A DNA stretch of 64,000 nucleotides from Desulfoscipio geothermicus DSM 3669 (lineage in GTDB: Bacteria > Bacillota > Desulfotomaculia > Desulfotomaculales > Desulfallaceae): assembly GCF_900115975.1 (NCBI RefSeq), contig NZ_FOYM01000010.1, positions 1 to 64,000 of the forward strand. Reading direction: 5' to 3'. This document shows, one piece after another, positions 25,783 through 33,644 of the stretch. The position numbers and the translations under genes were made by a program. The notes beneath the pieces were generated by a model. It did not search any database. It saw nothing but the letters and a program-made list of their open reading frames with translations, and was not told the origin of the DNA. Position 1 is the stretch's first letter. Each line of letters starts with the position of its first letter.

Positions 25783-26895
25783 ATGAGCGTTTCGGATTTG
25801 GTGCGTCCCAATGTGCGGGAATTGAAACCCTTTCCCCGGGAATTGCCGGACCTGCCCGGAGAGGAAATAAAAAAACGGCTGGGGTTGACGCACGTGGACA
25901 AGCTCTCTTTCAATGAGAATTTAAACGGCCCCTCGCCGCTGGCCGTGGAAGCCATGCAAAAGGCGGCTCAAGAGGTGCACCTTTATCCATCTTCTTACGG
26001 TGATGCGCTCTGCCGGGCGCTGGCGGAGTTTTACGGGGTGGAAACCGGCAACCTGTTATTGAGCAACGGGGCGGACGAAATGATCTACCTGGCGGCGCAA
26101 ACCTTTGCCGGCCCCGGCGATGCGGTGGTTTTTTCCACGCCTTCCTTTGGCGCTTACGCTGTGGCCGCCCGCCTGTTGGGAGCCGACCCGCTGCCGGTGC
26201 CCCTGACCGGTTACGCGGTGGATTTGACTGCCATGCTGGCCAGGGCGCAGGATCCCGGGGTCGGGTTGATTTTTATCTGCAACCCCAACAATCCCACCGG
26301 TACAATGGTGGCGCCGGAGGATATCCGGGACTTTATGCAAAATGTTCCCTCCAACATTGTGGTGATGGTTGACGAAGCGTACATGGAATATACCCGGGAC
26401 CCGGCGGGTTTGTCAGCCGTCAGTTTAATTAACCGGTTTCCCAATCTCGGTGTTATCAGGACTTTTTCCAAAATTTACGGTTTGGCCGGGGCACGGGTGG
26501 GTTACCTGGTGGCCGGGCGGGAAATCACCCAAATGATGCACCGGGTGCGCCTGCCCTTTAATGTGAATGGAATTGCCCAGGCGGGGGCTCTGGCGGCTTT
26601 GCGGGACCGCGGGCACGTCGAACGGGTGCGGCAATTGAATGACGGGCAGCGCCGCTACCTGGAAAGCGCGTTCGAGCGCCTGGGTTTAAAATATGTACCC
26701 TCCTGCACGAATTTCATTCTGGTGGATACGGGCCGGGACAGCCGGACGGTGTTTGCGGAGCTGGCCCAACGGGGCGTTATTGTGCGTCCGGGGTTCCAGT
26801 TCGGGCTGGATACCTTTTTGCGGGTCAGCATCGGTACGGAGGAGGCCAACCGGCGGTTTATAGTATCCCTGCAGGAGATTTTATTTTCGGAATAG
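25783..26895 (+). CDS. Histidinol-phosphate aminotransferase-like (HisC family)
   Basis: This fold-type I aminotransferase shows LSFNENLNGPSPLAVEAM, LLSNGADEMIYLAAQTF, FICNPNNPTGTMV, VMVDEAYMEY and the PLP lysine in TFSKIYGLAGARVGYLV. It ends with VIVRPGFQFG and FLRVSIGT. At 370 residues it is standard for HisC. No other histidine genes are near, so it may act on another amino acid or phosphonate-type substrate. GAAAGGA lies before the ATG. It is element cargo. Confidence 0.88.
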   Translation: MSVSDLVRPNVRELKPFPRELPDLPGEEIKKRLGLTHVDKLSFNENLNGPSPLAVEAMQKAAQEVHLYPSSYGDALCRALAEFYGVETGNLLLSNGADEMIYLAAQTFAGPGDAVVFSTPSFGAYAVAARLLGADPLPVPLTGYAVDLTAMLARAQDPGVGLIFICNPNNPTGTMVAPEDIRDFMQNVPSNIVVMVDEAYMEYTRDPAGLSAVSLINRFPNLGVIRTFSKIYGLAGARVGYLVAGREITQMMHRVRLPFNVNGIAQAGALAALRDRGHVERVRQLNDGQRRYLESAFERLGLKYVPSCTNFILVDTGRDSRTVFAELAQRGVIVRPGFQFGLDTFLRVSIGTEEANRRFIVSLQEILFSE

Positions 26896-27051
26896 TCGCC
26901 GGTGGTGCTTTTGGGGGAAACTGGCAAGTTAAAAAAGTGTGTTTCCAATTAAATTTTAAATTTGTGTTAAACAGTTTAAAGGAAAAATGTGCAGGTTTGT
27001 CGAAATTGCTTTAACACACTAAATTATTAACTGATTTAGGAGGATGTAACA

Positions 27052-28071
27052 TTGAGGATGCGCGTTTATAAGATGGTTGCGCTGGTGCTGGTGATGAGCC
27101 TGGTACTGGCCCTGGCCGGCTGTGGGGGCGAGGAAAACCAGTCTGCGGGAGACAACCAGCAGGCCGGGGAAAAACCAGAAAAACTGGATAAGGTAAGAAT
27201 CACCCTGACCACCTGGCCGGGTTACGGCCCGCTGTTCCTGGCACGGGACAAGGGGTTCTTCAAGGAAGAGGGCCTGGAGGAAGTGGAAATCAGCATTATC
27301 CAGGGGCTGGCCGAACGCAAACAGGCCCTGGCGGGCAACAAAGTGGACGGAATGGCCACCACCCTGGACATTGAAACCACCCTGGAAGACGCCGGAATCC
27401 CGGTGACCATTATCTGGGCGCTGGATGATTCATACGGTGGCGACGGCATCCTGGCCAAAAAGGAAATTGCCGGCCTGAAGGACTTGCAAGGCAAGACTGT
27501 GGCCCTGGACGTGGGCACCACCAGCCATATTTTCCTGCTTACCGCCTTGGACAAAGTGGGGCTTTCCGACAGCGACATCACCATGGTGCCGGTTAGTTCC
27601 GCCGGCGACGCGGGCGCCGCGTTTGTGGCCGGTAAAGTGGACGCGGCCGTGACTTGGGAGCCCTGGCTGACCAGGGGGGTAAACGAAGGGAACGGCCACC
27701 TGCTGATTACTTCCAGAGAGACCCCGGGCCTGATTGTTGACGCTCTGGCCTTCCGCAAAGATTATGCGGACAGCCATCCCCGGGAAATGCAGGCCCTGGT
27801 GAACGGTCTGGCCAAGGCCATGAATTATTTTGCAGAGAACCGGGAAGATGCCGTTAAAATCATGGCTGAAGGTTTGGATATGAAGCCGGACAATTTCCTG
27901 GCAGGCATCAAGTTATATAACTACGAGGAAAATGTTGAGCTGTTCAATGGCAAAATCCAGGAAACCTTGAATAAGGCCGCTGACTTCTACCTGGAAAAAG
28001 AGGTCATCAGTAAAAAGCCCGATACGGAGAGAATGGTTGACGGCAGTTACCTGGCCAATGTTGTCAAATAA
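27052..28071 (+). CDS. ABC transporter substrate-binding lipoprotein (SsuA/TauA/ThiY-like)
   Basis: The signal peptide ends in a lipobox (LALAGC, Cys24), so the protein should be anchored outside the membrane. The mature part begins VRITLTTWPGYGPLFLARDKGFFKEEGL, the hallmark of NitT/TauT/ThiY-type binding proteins (NMT1/SsuA family). The ligand could be an aliphatic sulfonate, a nitrogen compound or a thiamine precursor. AGGAGG precedes the TTG start (an ATG at 27058 is possible). Permease, ATPase and a DUF77 gene follow. Confidence 0.9.
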   Translation: MRMRVYKMVALVLVMSLVLALAGCGGEENQSAGDNQQAGEKPEKLDKVRITLTTWPGYGPLFLARDKGFFKEEGLEEVEISIIQGLAERKQALAGNKVDGMATTLDIETTLEDAGIPVTIIWALDDSYGGDGILAKKEIAGLKDLQGKTVALDVGTTSHIFLLTALDKVGLSDSDITMVPVSSAGDAGAAFVAGKVDAAVTWEPWLTRGVNEGNGHLLITSRETPGLIVDALAFRKDYADSHPREMQALVNGLAKAMNYFAENREDAVKIMAEGLDMKPDNFLAGIKLYNYEENVELFNGKIQETLNKAADFYLEKEVISKKPDTERMVDGSYLANVVK

Positions 28072-28218
28072 TAACAGGACCTGGTTTTGACGGGGGGCTT
28101 GTCCCCCCTTTATTATACTTATAAAATTAGTTATAACATTGATTGCTAATTTAAGATTTTGGGGGAGCCGAGGTTATGCCCGACTTCTTTTTTATTGAGG
28201 GTTAATGAGGGTGAAAAA

Positions 28219-29022
28219 ATGGATGGTGGATTATTAAACAGTAAAAATATGTATAAAAGCTGGACCGACTGTCTGGGCGCCGCGCACTTTGCCCTGGTAT
28301 TTGCTCTGTGGTCCGCCCTGGCCTACGCGGGGGTTGTTTCCAATACTTTCCTGCCAACTCCCGACCAGGTTTTGCAAACAGCTTATCGGATGGTTGTGGA
28401 CCCGGCTGGGGATAATCTTTTGCACCATGCTTTGATCAGCACGCTCAGGGTAACTGTCGGGTTTTTTATTTCCGCTGTTTTGGCGGTGCCCCTGGGGATA
28501 TTTATGGGAACGCTGCCCAAAGTACGGGCGTTTTTTGAGCCCATGATGGGATTTATCCGGTATATGCCGGCATCGGCGTTCATTCCCCTGTTTATTCTGT
28601 GGATCGGACTTGGAGAGCCGGAAAAGGTGATGGTTATTTTTTGGGGCACCTTTTTCCAGCAGGCCTTGATGGTCATGGACGTCACCAAGAATGTGGCCGG
28701 GGAACTGGTGGAAGTATCCTACACTTTGGGCGCCAAAAAACTGGCTGTTTTCAGCAAAATCATTTTGCCCGCTTCCCTGCCCGGCATCATAGACACGTTG
28801 CGCATTACCTTCGGCTGGGCCTGGACCTACCTCATCGTAGCGGAACTGGTCGGCGCCAGCTCGGGGTTGGGCTATGTGATTATCCAGGCCGGCCGGTTTT
28901 TGAAAACCGATGTGATTTTTGTGGGCATTTTGGTTATCGGGCTTCTGGGGATGCTCACTGATTTGATTTTTAAACTGCTGTACAGGGTAATGTTCCCCTG
29001 GCTGACCAGGGAGGGAGCATGA
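28219..29022 (+). CDS. ABC transporter permease (SsuC/TauC family)
   Basis: This 267-residue membrane protein has about six helices and the permease coupling segment (VSYTLGAKKLAVFSKIILPASLPGIIDTLR, the EAA-like loop) contacting the ATPase. ATG 28219 is chosen, with GAGGGTGAA upstream; earlier frame extension lacks a ribosome site. It overlaps the ATPase ATG by four bases. Confidence 0.9.
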   Translation: MDGGLLNSKNMYKSWTDCLGAAHFALVFALWSALAYAGVVSNTFLPTPDQVLQTAYRMVVDPAGDNLLHHALISTLRVTVGFFISAVLAVPLGIFMGTLPKVRAFFEPMMGFIRYMPASAFIPLFILWIGLGEPEKVMVIFWGTFFQQALMVMDVTKNVAGELVEVSYTLGAKKLAVFSKIILPASLPGIIDTLRITFGWAWTYLIVAELVGASSGLGYVIIQAGRFLKTDVIFVGILVIGLLGMLTDLIFKLLYRVMFPWLTREGA

Positions 29023-29813
29023 TGCCGGATAATGGCCATAAACTGGTAATCAAGTCGGTTTCCAAGACATTTCAAACCAAAAAGGCCCGGGTGACGGCCC
29101 TGCAGGAAACCACCTTTGACGTGCGGGAAGGGGAATTTGTCACTATTTTGGGGCCTTCGGGCTGCGGAAAGTCCACCATATTGCGGGTGGTTGCCGGGCT
29201 GGTGGAACCTTCTTCCGGGCAGGTGCTGCTGGACGGCCGGGAAATTAAATCGCCCGGCGCGGACAGGGGGATGGTATTCCAGTCTTATACTTTGTTCCCC
29301 TGGTTGACGGTGCAAAAAAACATTGAATTCGGCTTGGAACTGAAAAATGTGGATAAGAGAGCCAGGGCGGAAATAGCACAGCATTACTTGAAGCTGATTG
29401 GCTTGAGCGGTTTTGAAAATGTTTACCCGGTTAATCTGAGCGGGGGTATGAAACAGCGGGTGGCCATTGCCCGGGCGCTGGCCAATGAGCCGGAAATCCT
29501 GTTGATGGATGAGCCTTTCGGGGCCCTGGACGCCCAGACCAGGACAATTATGCAGGAACTGTTGCTCAGTATTTGGGAGGAGACTAAGAAAACCATCATG
29601 TTCGTTACCCACGACGTGGAGGAGGCCATTTTCCTGGGAGACACCATTTACATCATGACTGCCCGGCCCGGCCGGATCAAGGAAAAAATCCGGGTTGGCC
29701 TGCCCCGGCCCCGGGATTATGCGGTTAAAGACGCGCCGGAATTTTTGGAGATAAAAAGGCGTATACTGGAATTGATCAGGGAGGAAAGCATCAAGGCGGC
29801 CAATGCCGTATAA
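29019..29813 (+). CDS. ABC transporter ATP-binding protein (SsuB/TauB family)
   Basis: Walker A is GPSGCGKST, the Q-loop is MVFQSYTLFPW, the signature is NLSGGMKQRVAIARAL, Walker B is ILLMDEPFGALD and the H-loop is FVTHDVEEA, all in a 264-residue protein typical of nitrate/sulfonate/taurine importers. The start overlaps the permease stop (ATGATG), indicating translational coupling. Confidence 0.93.
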   Translation: MMPDNGHKLVIKSVSKTFQTKKARVTALQETTFDVREGEFVTILGPSGCGKSTILRVVAGLVEPSSGQVLLDGREIKSPGADRGMVFQSYTLFPWLTVQKNIEFGLELKNVDKRARAEIAQHYLKLIGLSGFENVYPVNLSGGMKQRVAIARALANEPEILLMDEPFGALDAQTRTIMQELLLSIWEETKKTIMFVTHDVEEAIFLGDTIYIMTARPGRIKEKIRVGLPRPRDYAVKDAPEFLEIKRRILELIREESIKAANAV

Positions 29814-29839
29814 AAAGATTACCGGAGGTGTTGTAAAAG

Positions 29840-30139
29840 ATGGCGGTGGTCGAGGTCAGCGTGGTGCCCATCGGTACATCAACCCCCGGCTTGAGCGCAT
29901 ATGTGGCTGACTGCCTCAAGGTGCTGCAGCAGGCCGAGGGTATAAAGTATGAACTCACCTCCATGGGTACCATTATTGAGGGCGAGTTGGACCGGGTGCT
30001 GGACGTGGTCAGGCAGATGCACGAAGTGCCCTTTGCCGGGGGCGTGAGCCGGGTGGTCACTACAGTTAAAATCGACGACAGGCGCGACAAGGCTCATACC
30101 ATGGCCGGCAAGGTATCCGCCGTAAAGTCCAAATTATAA
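29840..30139 (+). CDS. DUF77 / MTH1187-YkoF-like thiamine-binding family protein
   Basis: The 99-residue protein begins VVEVSVVPIGTSTPGLSAYVADCLKVL and continues ELTSMGTIIEGELDRVLDVVRQMHE, the ferredoxin-like fold of the DUF77 family, members of which bind thiamine or its pyrimidine part. Its place right after an ABC importer suggests that the importer handles a thiamine precursor (inference). However, I see no TPP riboswitch upstream of the operon. CGGAGGTG precedes the ATG. Confidence 0.85.
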   Translation: MAVVEVSVVPIGTSTPGLSAYVADCLKVLQQAEGIKYELTSMGTIIEGELDRVLDVVRQMHEVPFAGGVSRVVTTVKIDDRRDKAHTMAGKVSAVKSKL

Positions 30140-30148
30140 ATGTATTGG

Positions 30149-30250
30149 TAAAAAAGGGGACAGGCACCTTTTTCAAAAAACGAAAAAGGAGCCAGTCCCC
30201 TTTTTTGTCCGGGCACCTTTTTCAAAAAAACGAAAAAGAACGGGGTGCTT
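30149..30250 (+). repeat. REP-like palindrome, copy D, with a second partial unit
   Basis: The first unit (30149-30206) has GGGGACAGGCACC and GGAGCCAGTCCCC around TTTTTC/GAAAAA. A second unit (30208-30250) repeats GGCACCTTTTTC...GAAAAAGAACGGGGTGC with a different outer arm. It lies inside the recombinase element after the transporter operon. Confidence 0.75.
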
Positions 30251-30281
30251 TGTGGGCGCGTTTATAAATAAATTTTCTTAT

Positions 30282-30307
30282 AAACCCCCGGTAAAACGGG
30301 GGTTTTC
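30282..30307. terminator. Bidirectional terminator
   Basis: AAACCCCCG and CGGGGGTTT pair around GTAAAA. It is flanked by A and T runs, so it can serve both the transporter operon and the minus-strand MNT gene. Confidence 0.6.
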
Positions 30308-30312
30308 GCAAA

Positions 30313-30651
30313 TTAAAATTGATATTCAATAGTCTGTGGTTCAGTCAGCACTTCGTAAAGGAAGCTGGCTTTTTGTTTTTGTACATCGAATTCCTCGGGG
30401 GTGTAAGCTAAAGGCTCGATAGGTTCCATAATTTCCGCAATAGCACGACCTAGTAATTCACAACGTTGCATAAAATCTAAACCTTTGAAGCTATTGGAGA
30501 TAACAACAAGGTCGATATCACTATGCTCTCCTGCTGTTCCTTTGGCCTGGGAGCCAAACAAGAAAATCTTTTCTGTTTTTATACCTTGCTTTGCCAGGGC
30601 TTTGTTAAATGCTATGATTATCGTTTCAATTTCGGGTCTAGGGCTATACAT
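30313..30651 (-). CDS. MNT-type minimal nucleotidyltransferase (antitoxin of a HEPN/MNT pair)
   Basis: The 112-residue protein carries the pol-beta nucleotidyltransferase motif GSQAKGTAGEHSDIDLVVI. MNT antitoxins neutralise HEPN toxins, in studied cases by adding AMP to the toxin. The gene overlaps the end of the HEPN gene by 34 bases on the same strand. The pair is oriented opposite to the transporter cargo. Confidence 0.85.
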   Translation of the reverse strand: MYSPRPEIETIIIAFNKALAKQGIKTEKIFLFGSQAKGTAGEHSDIDLVVISNSFKGLDFMQRCELLGRAIAEIMEPIEPLAYTPEEFDVQKQKASFLYEVLTEPQTIEYQF

Positions 30652-31010
30652 TTTATCACATCCTCGGATTTAACCAGATAATCTTTAGCAATGACTTTAT
30701 TGAATTTTGCCAATGCAGATTTCAGTTCTTCCGGATATCTGGTGGTAATGGCAGCTGTATTGATTGTTGCAAGGAATTCTTTTTGCTCCTTGGTTAACTC
30801 GGCTGATGCCAGCTGCATTAACCTGATGAGGTTATGTATTTTAGGCGGGATTTTTCCGGTTGATGCGTTTACCAGTGCTTTTAACGCTTTTTCAATGGCC
30901 AGGTGGCACATATAAACGGTGTAAATATACCTGCCGGCGTTAAACATATCCTTGGCTGTCATTAAGTCATATTCGGCCTGTGTGAGCCATTCAAAAAGGT
31001 CTTGCGTCAT
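30618..31010 (-). CDS. HEPN-domain protein (toxin of a HEPN/MNT pair)
   Basis: This helical 130-residue protein has the HEPN (PF05168-type) pattern AEYDLMTAKDMFNAGRYIYTVYMCHLAIEKALKALV followed by KIPPKIHNLIRLMQLA and TTRYPEEL. The usual RNase motif Rx4-6H is not evident, so nuclease activity is uncertain. With the overlapping MNT gene it forms a probable toxin-antitoxin module that could help keep the element in the population (inference). Confidence 0.8.
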   Translation of the reverse strand: MTQDLFEWLTQAEYDLMTAKDMFNAGRYIYTVYMCHLAIEKALKALVNASTGKIPPKIHNLIRLMQLASAELTKEQKEFLATINTAAITTRYPEELKSALAKFNKVIAKDYLVKSEDVIKCIALDPKLKR

Positions 31011-31094
31011 ACAGTTTTTTCCACCCCCTTGGCACTATTTTAGCATGCCAAGGAAATTAAAATCAACGCCAATTTAGAGTTATGGTTGGACAAC

Positions 31095-31123
31095 ATATTT
31101 CAAATTTTGTAAACGCATATTGT
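31095..31123 (+). promoter_or_regulatory. Candidate sigma-E promoter for the recombinase operon
   Basis: ATATT (31095-31099) and CATATTGT (31116-31123) fit the mother-cell sigma-E pattern (ATA-N16/18-CATANNNT, spacer 18). The region is AT-rich, so the match could be chance. Confidence 0.4.
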
Positions 31124-31144
31124 TATAACAGGAGGTGTAAGAGC

Positions 31145-31297
31145 ATGAGGACGGAAGGCAGGCAGGTACAGGTAATGGAGAGGCAAGAGCACATTGCGGT
31201 ACTCGCCGGTGAAAAGAAAATAAGCGATATGCTGGTTTTCTTGATGTACCGGAAGTTGAAAAATACCCGGGGTAGCCGAACAGGGCTAAATCAATAG
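31145..31297 (+). CDS. 50-residue protein upstream of the recombinase
   Basis: A strong ribosome site (ACAGGAGGTG) lies seven bases before the ATG. The basic protein reads EHIAVLAGEKKISDMLVFLMYRKLKN in its middle, resembling the short SHOCT-like proteins often found beside serine recombinases. It ends 36 bases before the recombinase GTG and probably shares its transcript. It is a candidate directionality factor or regulator of excision, but nothing in the sequence proves that. Confidence 0.6.
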   Translation: MRTEGRQVQVMERQEHIAVLAGEKKISDMLVFLMYRKLKNTRGSRTGLNQ

Positions 31298-31332
31298 GTA
31301 AAAAGGAAGTAAATCCTTTTGGAGGGGTTGGG

Positions 31333-32973
31333 GTGAGTATTGGTATTACTTCCGGCAACGAAACAACAATGGTGGCAATATACGCCCGGCTTAGCGTGAA
31401 CGAAAACGGCGAGCGGGATGAAAGTCTGGAAACCCAGCGTGATTTGCTGGTCGGATACGTGTTGGAAAATGGTTGGCGATGTTACAAAGTGTACGTTGAC
31501 AACGATATGTCCGGGGTATATTTCGACCGTCCGGGGCTGATGGAATTGATTAACGATATCAATAACGGCATTATAAAAATCGCAGTGGTTAAAGACCTGT
31601 CCAGACTGGGACGAAATAACGGGGAAACGTTAACTTTTCTCGATTTCCTGGCGGAAAAGAATGTCCGGTTGATTGCCCTGGCGGACAACTATGACAGCTT
31701 TCGGGATGACGATGAGATCATCGGTATTAGGACCTGGGTGAACGAACATTACGCCCGGGATATTTCAAAAAAGGTGCGGTACAACCTGAAAAAGAAGATG
31801 CAGAAAGGCGAGCACCTGGGGCGGCCTCATTTTGGTTATCGGAAATCATCCACTGAAAAAAATAAGCTGGTGGTGGATGAACGTTACCGGGAGATTATTA
31901 GAAATATTTTTGAGCTGTATGTCAAGGGTTGGGGATACCGGGCGCTGGCGAATTATGTCCAGAGTCTGGGCGTCCCCACACCCAGCCAGGATAAAGGTTA
32001 TGCTAAAAGGCCCCAATCCGACCGGTGGAACGAGCAGCATATCCGGCGGATCATCACCAGTCGGGTTTACTGCGGGGACAGCGTGCAGGGGGTAAGCGAA
32101 AAAATTTCGTTTAAATCCCGGAAAACTCGGCGAACCGCCAGCGAAAAATGGATAGTCGTGCGCGACGCGCATGAGGCGATCGTAAGCAGGGAAACCTGGG
32201 AACTGGCCCAGCGGGTTCGGATGAAGCGGTGGCTTAAAGGAGGGGGACGCAAGAGGAACACAGACAGTCAGCCGCACCTGTTCACGGGTTTTATCGCCTG
32301 CGCGACCTGCGGTACATATCATGTATATCGAAAAAAGCAGGGGCGACCGGCGGTTTACGTTTGCGGAAAATACAACAAATACGGGCGTAGCGGCTGTACC
32401 AGTCACTACGTCACGGAAGAAAAACTGGTCCAACACATCATCCAGGACGTACAAACCATGGCTGAAGGCGTTTTATTTCATCACCAGTTAGTTGAAAAAT
32501 ATAAAAAGAATGCCTCTTCTATTCACGGTGCTGTCGAAAAAATTAATAAACTGGAAGGTGAAATAGCTGCCAAAAAGAACCAACTGCAAGCGGCCTATCT
32601 GGATAAAATTAGGGGAATTATTTCGGAGGAATTGTTTCTTGTAACCAATTCGTTATTGCAAAAAGAAATTGGCCTACTGGCGGGCCGGTTAAGCAAACTA
32701 CAGGCGGATGTGGCTAATGTTCAGCAGGTTGACCAAAACATTGAGAGGATCAACAATATGAAGCCGGAGCTGTTGAGCGCCGGCGACATCGACAGGGTTT
32801 TCCTGGAAAAGTATGTTAAAAAAATAATTGTCCTGGAAGAGGGTGAGGGGATAAGCGAAAAAGTGGCTGAAAAGTATGGACTGGATTTGGTTTTCAGCCG
32901 GGATAAGTTGGCGGACATGTCCCGCAAGAGAATCCGGTTAGTAATTCATTACAATTTATTGCCGGAGGCCTAA
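31333..32973 (+). CDS. Large serine recombinase
   Basis: The 546-residue protein has an N-terminal resolvase domain with nucleophile Ser21 (IYARLSVNENGE), DMSGVYFDRPGL and KDLSRLGRNNGE. A recombinase domain follows (GKPxFGY-like HLGRPHFGYRKS, then GWGYRALANYVQSLGVPTP). A zinc ribbon (CATCG...CGKYNKYGRSGC, about 323-357) leads to a coiled coil (about 385-465). This is the architecture of SpoIVCA, TnpX and phage integrases. GGAGG precedes GTG 31333. The stop lies 40 bases from the right attachment core, typical of an integrase beside its own att site. Confidence 0.95.
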   Translation: MSIGITSGNETTMVAIYARLSVNENGERDESLETQRDLLVGYVLENGWRCYKVYVDNDMSGVYFDRPGLMELINDINNGIIKIAVVKDLSRLGRNNGETLTFLDFLAEKNVRLIALADNYDSFRDDDEIIGIRTWVNEHYARDISKKVRYNLKKKMQKGEHLGRPHFGYRKSSTEKNKLVVDERYREIIRNIFELYVKGWGYRALANYVQSLGVPTPSQDKGYAKRPQSDRWNEQHIRRIITSRVYCGDSVQGVSEKISFKSRKTRRTASEKWIVVRDAHEAIVSRETWELAQRVRMKRWLKGGGRKRNTDSQPHLFTGFIACATCGTYHVYRKKQGRPAVYVCGKYNKYGRSGCTSHYVTEEKLVQHIIQDVQTMAEGVLFHHQLVEKYKKNASSIHGAVEKINKLEGEIAAKKNQLQAAYLDKIRGIISEELFLVTNSLLQKEIGLLAGRLSKLQADVANVQQVDQNIERINNMKPELLSAGDIDRVFLEKYVKKIIVLEEGEGISEKVAEKYGLDLVFSRDKLADMSRKRIRLVIHYNLLPEA

Positions 32974-32997
32974 AAAAATATCTTGAAAACCTGCAGG

Positions 32998-33020
32998 TTC
33001 AATATAGTATCACAACCCGG
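32998..33020 (+). other. Right attachment junction (attR)
   Basis: The element arm TTCAATATAGTATCACAA (32998-33015) runs through the core CAACCCGG (33013-33020) into host codons CCT TAT GAC GGG. This arm is the inverted partner of the arm at 24170-24187. Confidence 0.85.
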
Positions 33021-33582
33021 CCCTTATGACGGGGGTGAAAAGGGTGACCGGATTGCCGAACTTGTTAGGTTTGTGCCCCTGATCAGAAGTTCTCAGGAAG
33101 CCTCCTGCCCGGTGGCCTCGGGGGTGGCCGCCGTGGGCAACCGGCTGCTTAAGATGGTGCGTCCGGCTTATGAATTGCGGTTTTACAAGTATAGCCGGGC
33201 CATAAATATTGTGGATTGCGCCGTGGCCAAACCAGTGGATCCCGGCTTGATCGGTGATCAAGTTATCGAGCTGGGCGCCATTTCCGGCGTGAGCCAGGCC
33301 CGGGAAGGCATGCGGGTGCAAAAGAGCGGCCGGACCAGCGGGGTCACTTCCGGAGACGTTACCGCCATGGGGGTTACTTTGCAGGTGGACCTTTCTGATG
33401 AAGAAACGGGTTGGTTCAGCGACCAGGTGGTATCTGATGTAATGTGCAAGCCGGGTGACAGCGGCTCACTAATCCTGGACAAAGAGAATAATGCTGTGGG
33501 CTTGCTTTTTGCCGGTTCCGACTCGCATTGCATTTTCAACCGTATTCAAAATGTTATGGAAATGCTGGAAGTGGAGTTTTAA
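33013..33582 (+). pseudogene. Serine protease gene, 3' part
   Basis: From the core the frame reads QPGPYDGGEKGD, then INIVDCAVAKP (Asp212 of the rejoined protein), GMRVQKSGRTSG and VMCKPGDSGSLIL (Ser294), the standard order of the trypsin fold. An ATG at 32983 inside the element could open a shorter frame but would give a protein without the catalytic His. The gene ends in EMLEVEF, with no sign of decay such as stops or frameshifts, which suggests the split gene is still under selection or was split recently. Confidence 0.9.
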
Positions 33583-33644
33583 AAATAAGTGTCTTTATAC
33601 GTTTAGGTGCTTATGTTTTTGCCTTGCCGGGGAGGTTTGTGTGG

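Larger units (their letters stand above)
24165..33018 (+). mobile_element. 8,854-bp serine-recombinase element inserted in a protease gene
   Basis: Both ends contain CAACCCGG (24159-24166 and 33013-33020). Removing one repeat unit plus everything between restores a single protease frame. Rejoining the element's own ends gives TTCAATATAGTATCACAA, CCCGGGGC, TTGTGACACTTTATTGAA. The arms match as an inverted repeat at 16 of 18 positions, as expected for an attP used by a large serine recombinase. The recombinase gene ends 40 bases from the right core. Cargo comprises a dehydrogenase, an aminotransferase, an ABC importer, a DUF77 protein, a HEPN/MNT pair and a 50-residue protein. No phage structural genes or conjugation genes are visible. 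Confidence 0.9.

Noticed and set aside
26896-27051. TPP riboswitch before the ABC operon, suggested by DUF77
   Set aside because: No CTGAGA-type or other conserved THI-box sequence in the intergenic region.
24165-33018. The 8.85-kb element as a degraded prophage or ICE
   Set aside because: No capsid, terminase, lysis, relaxase or type IV secretion genes are visible; only the serine recombinase points to mobility.
32983-33582. An independent full protease gene starting at ATG 32983
   Set aside because: The first ten codons lie in the element arm, there is no good ribosome site, and the catalytic His would be missing.
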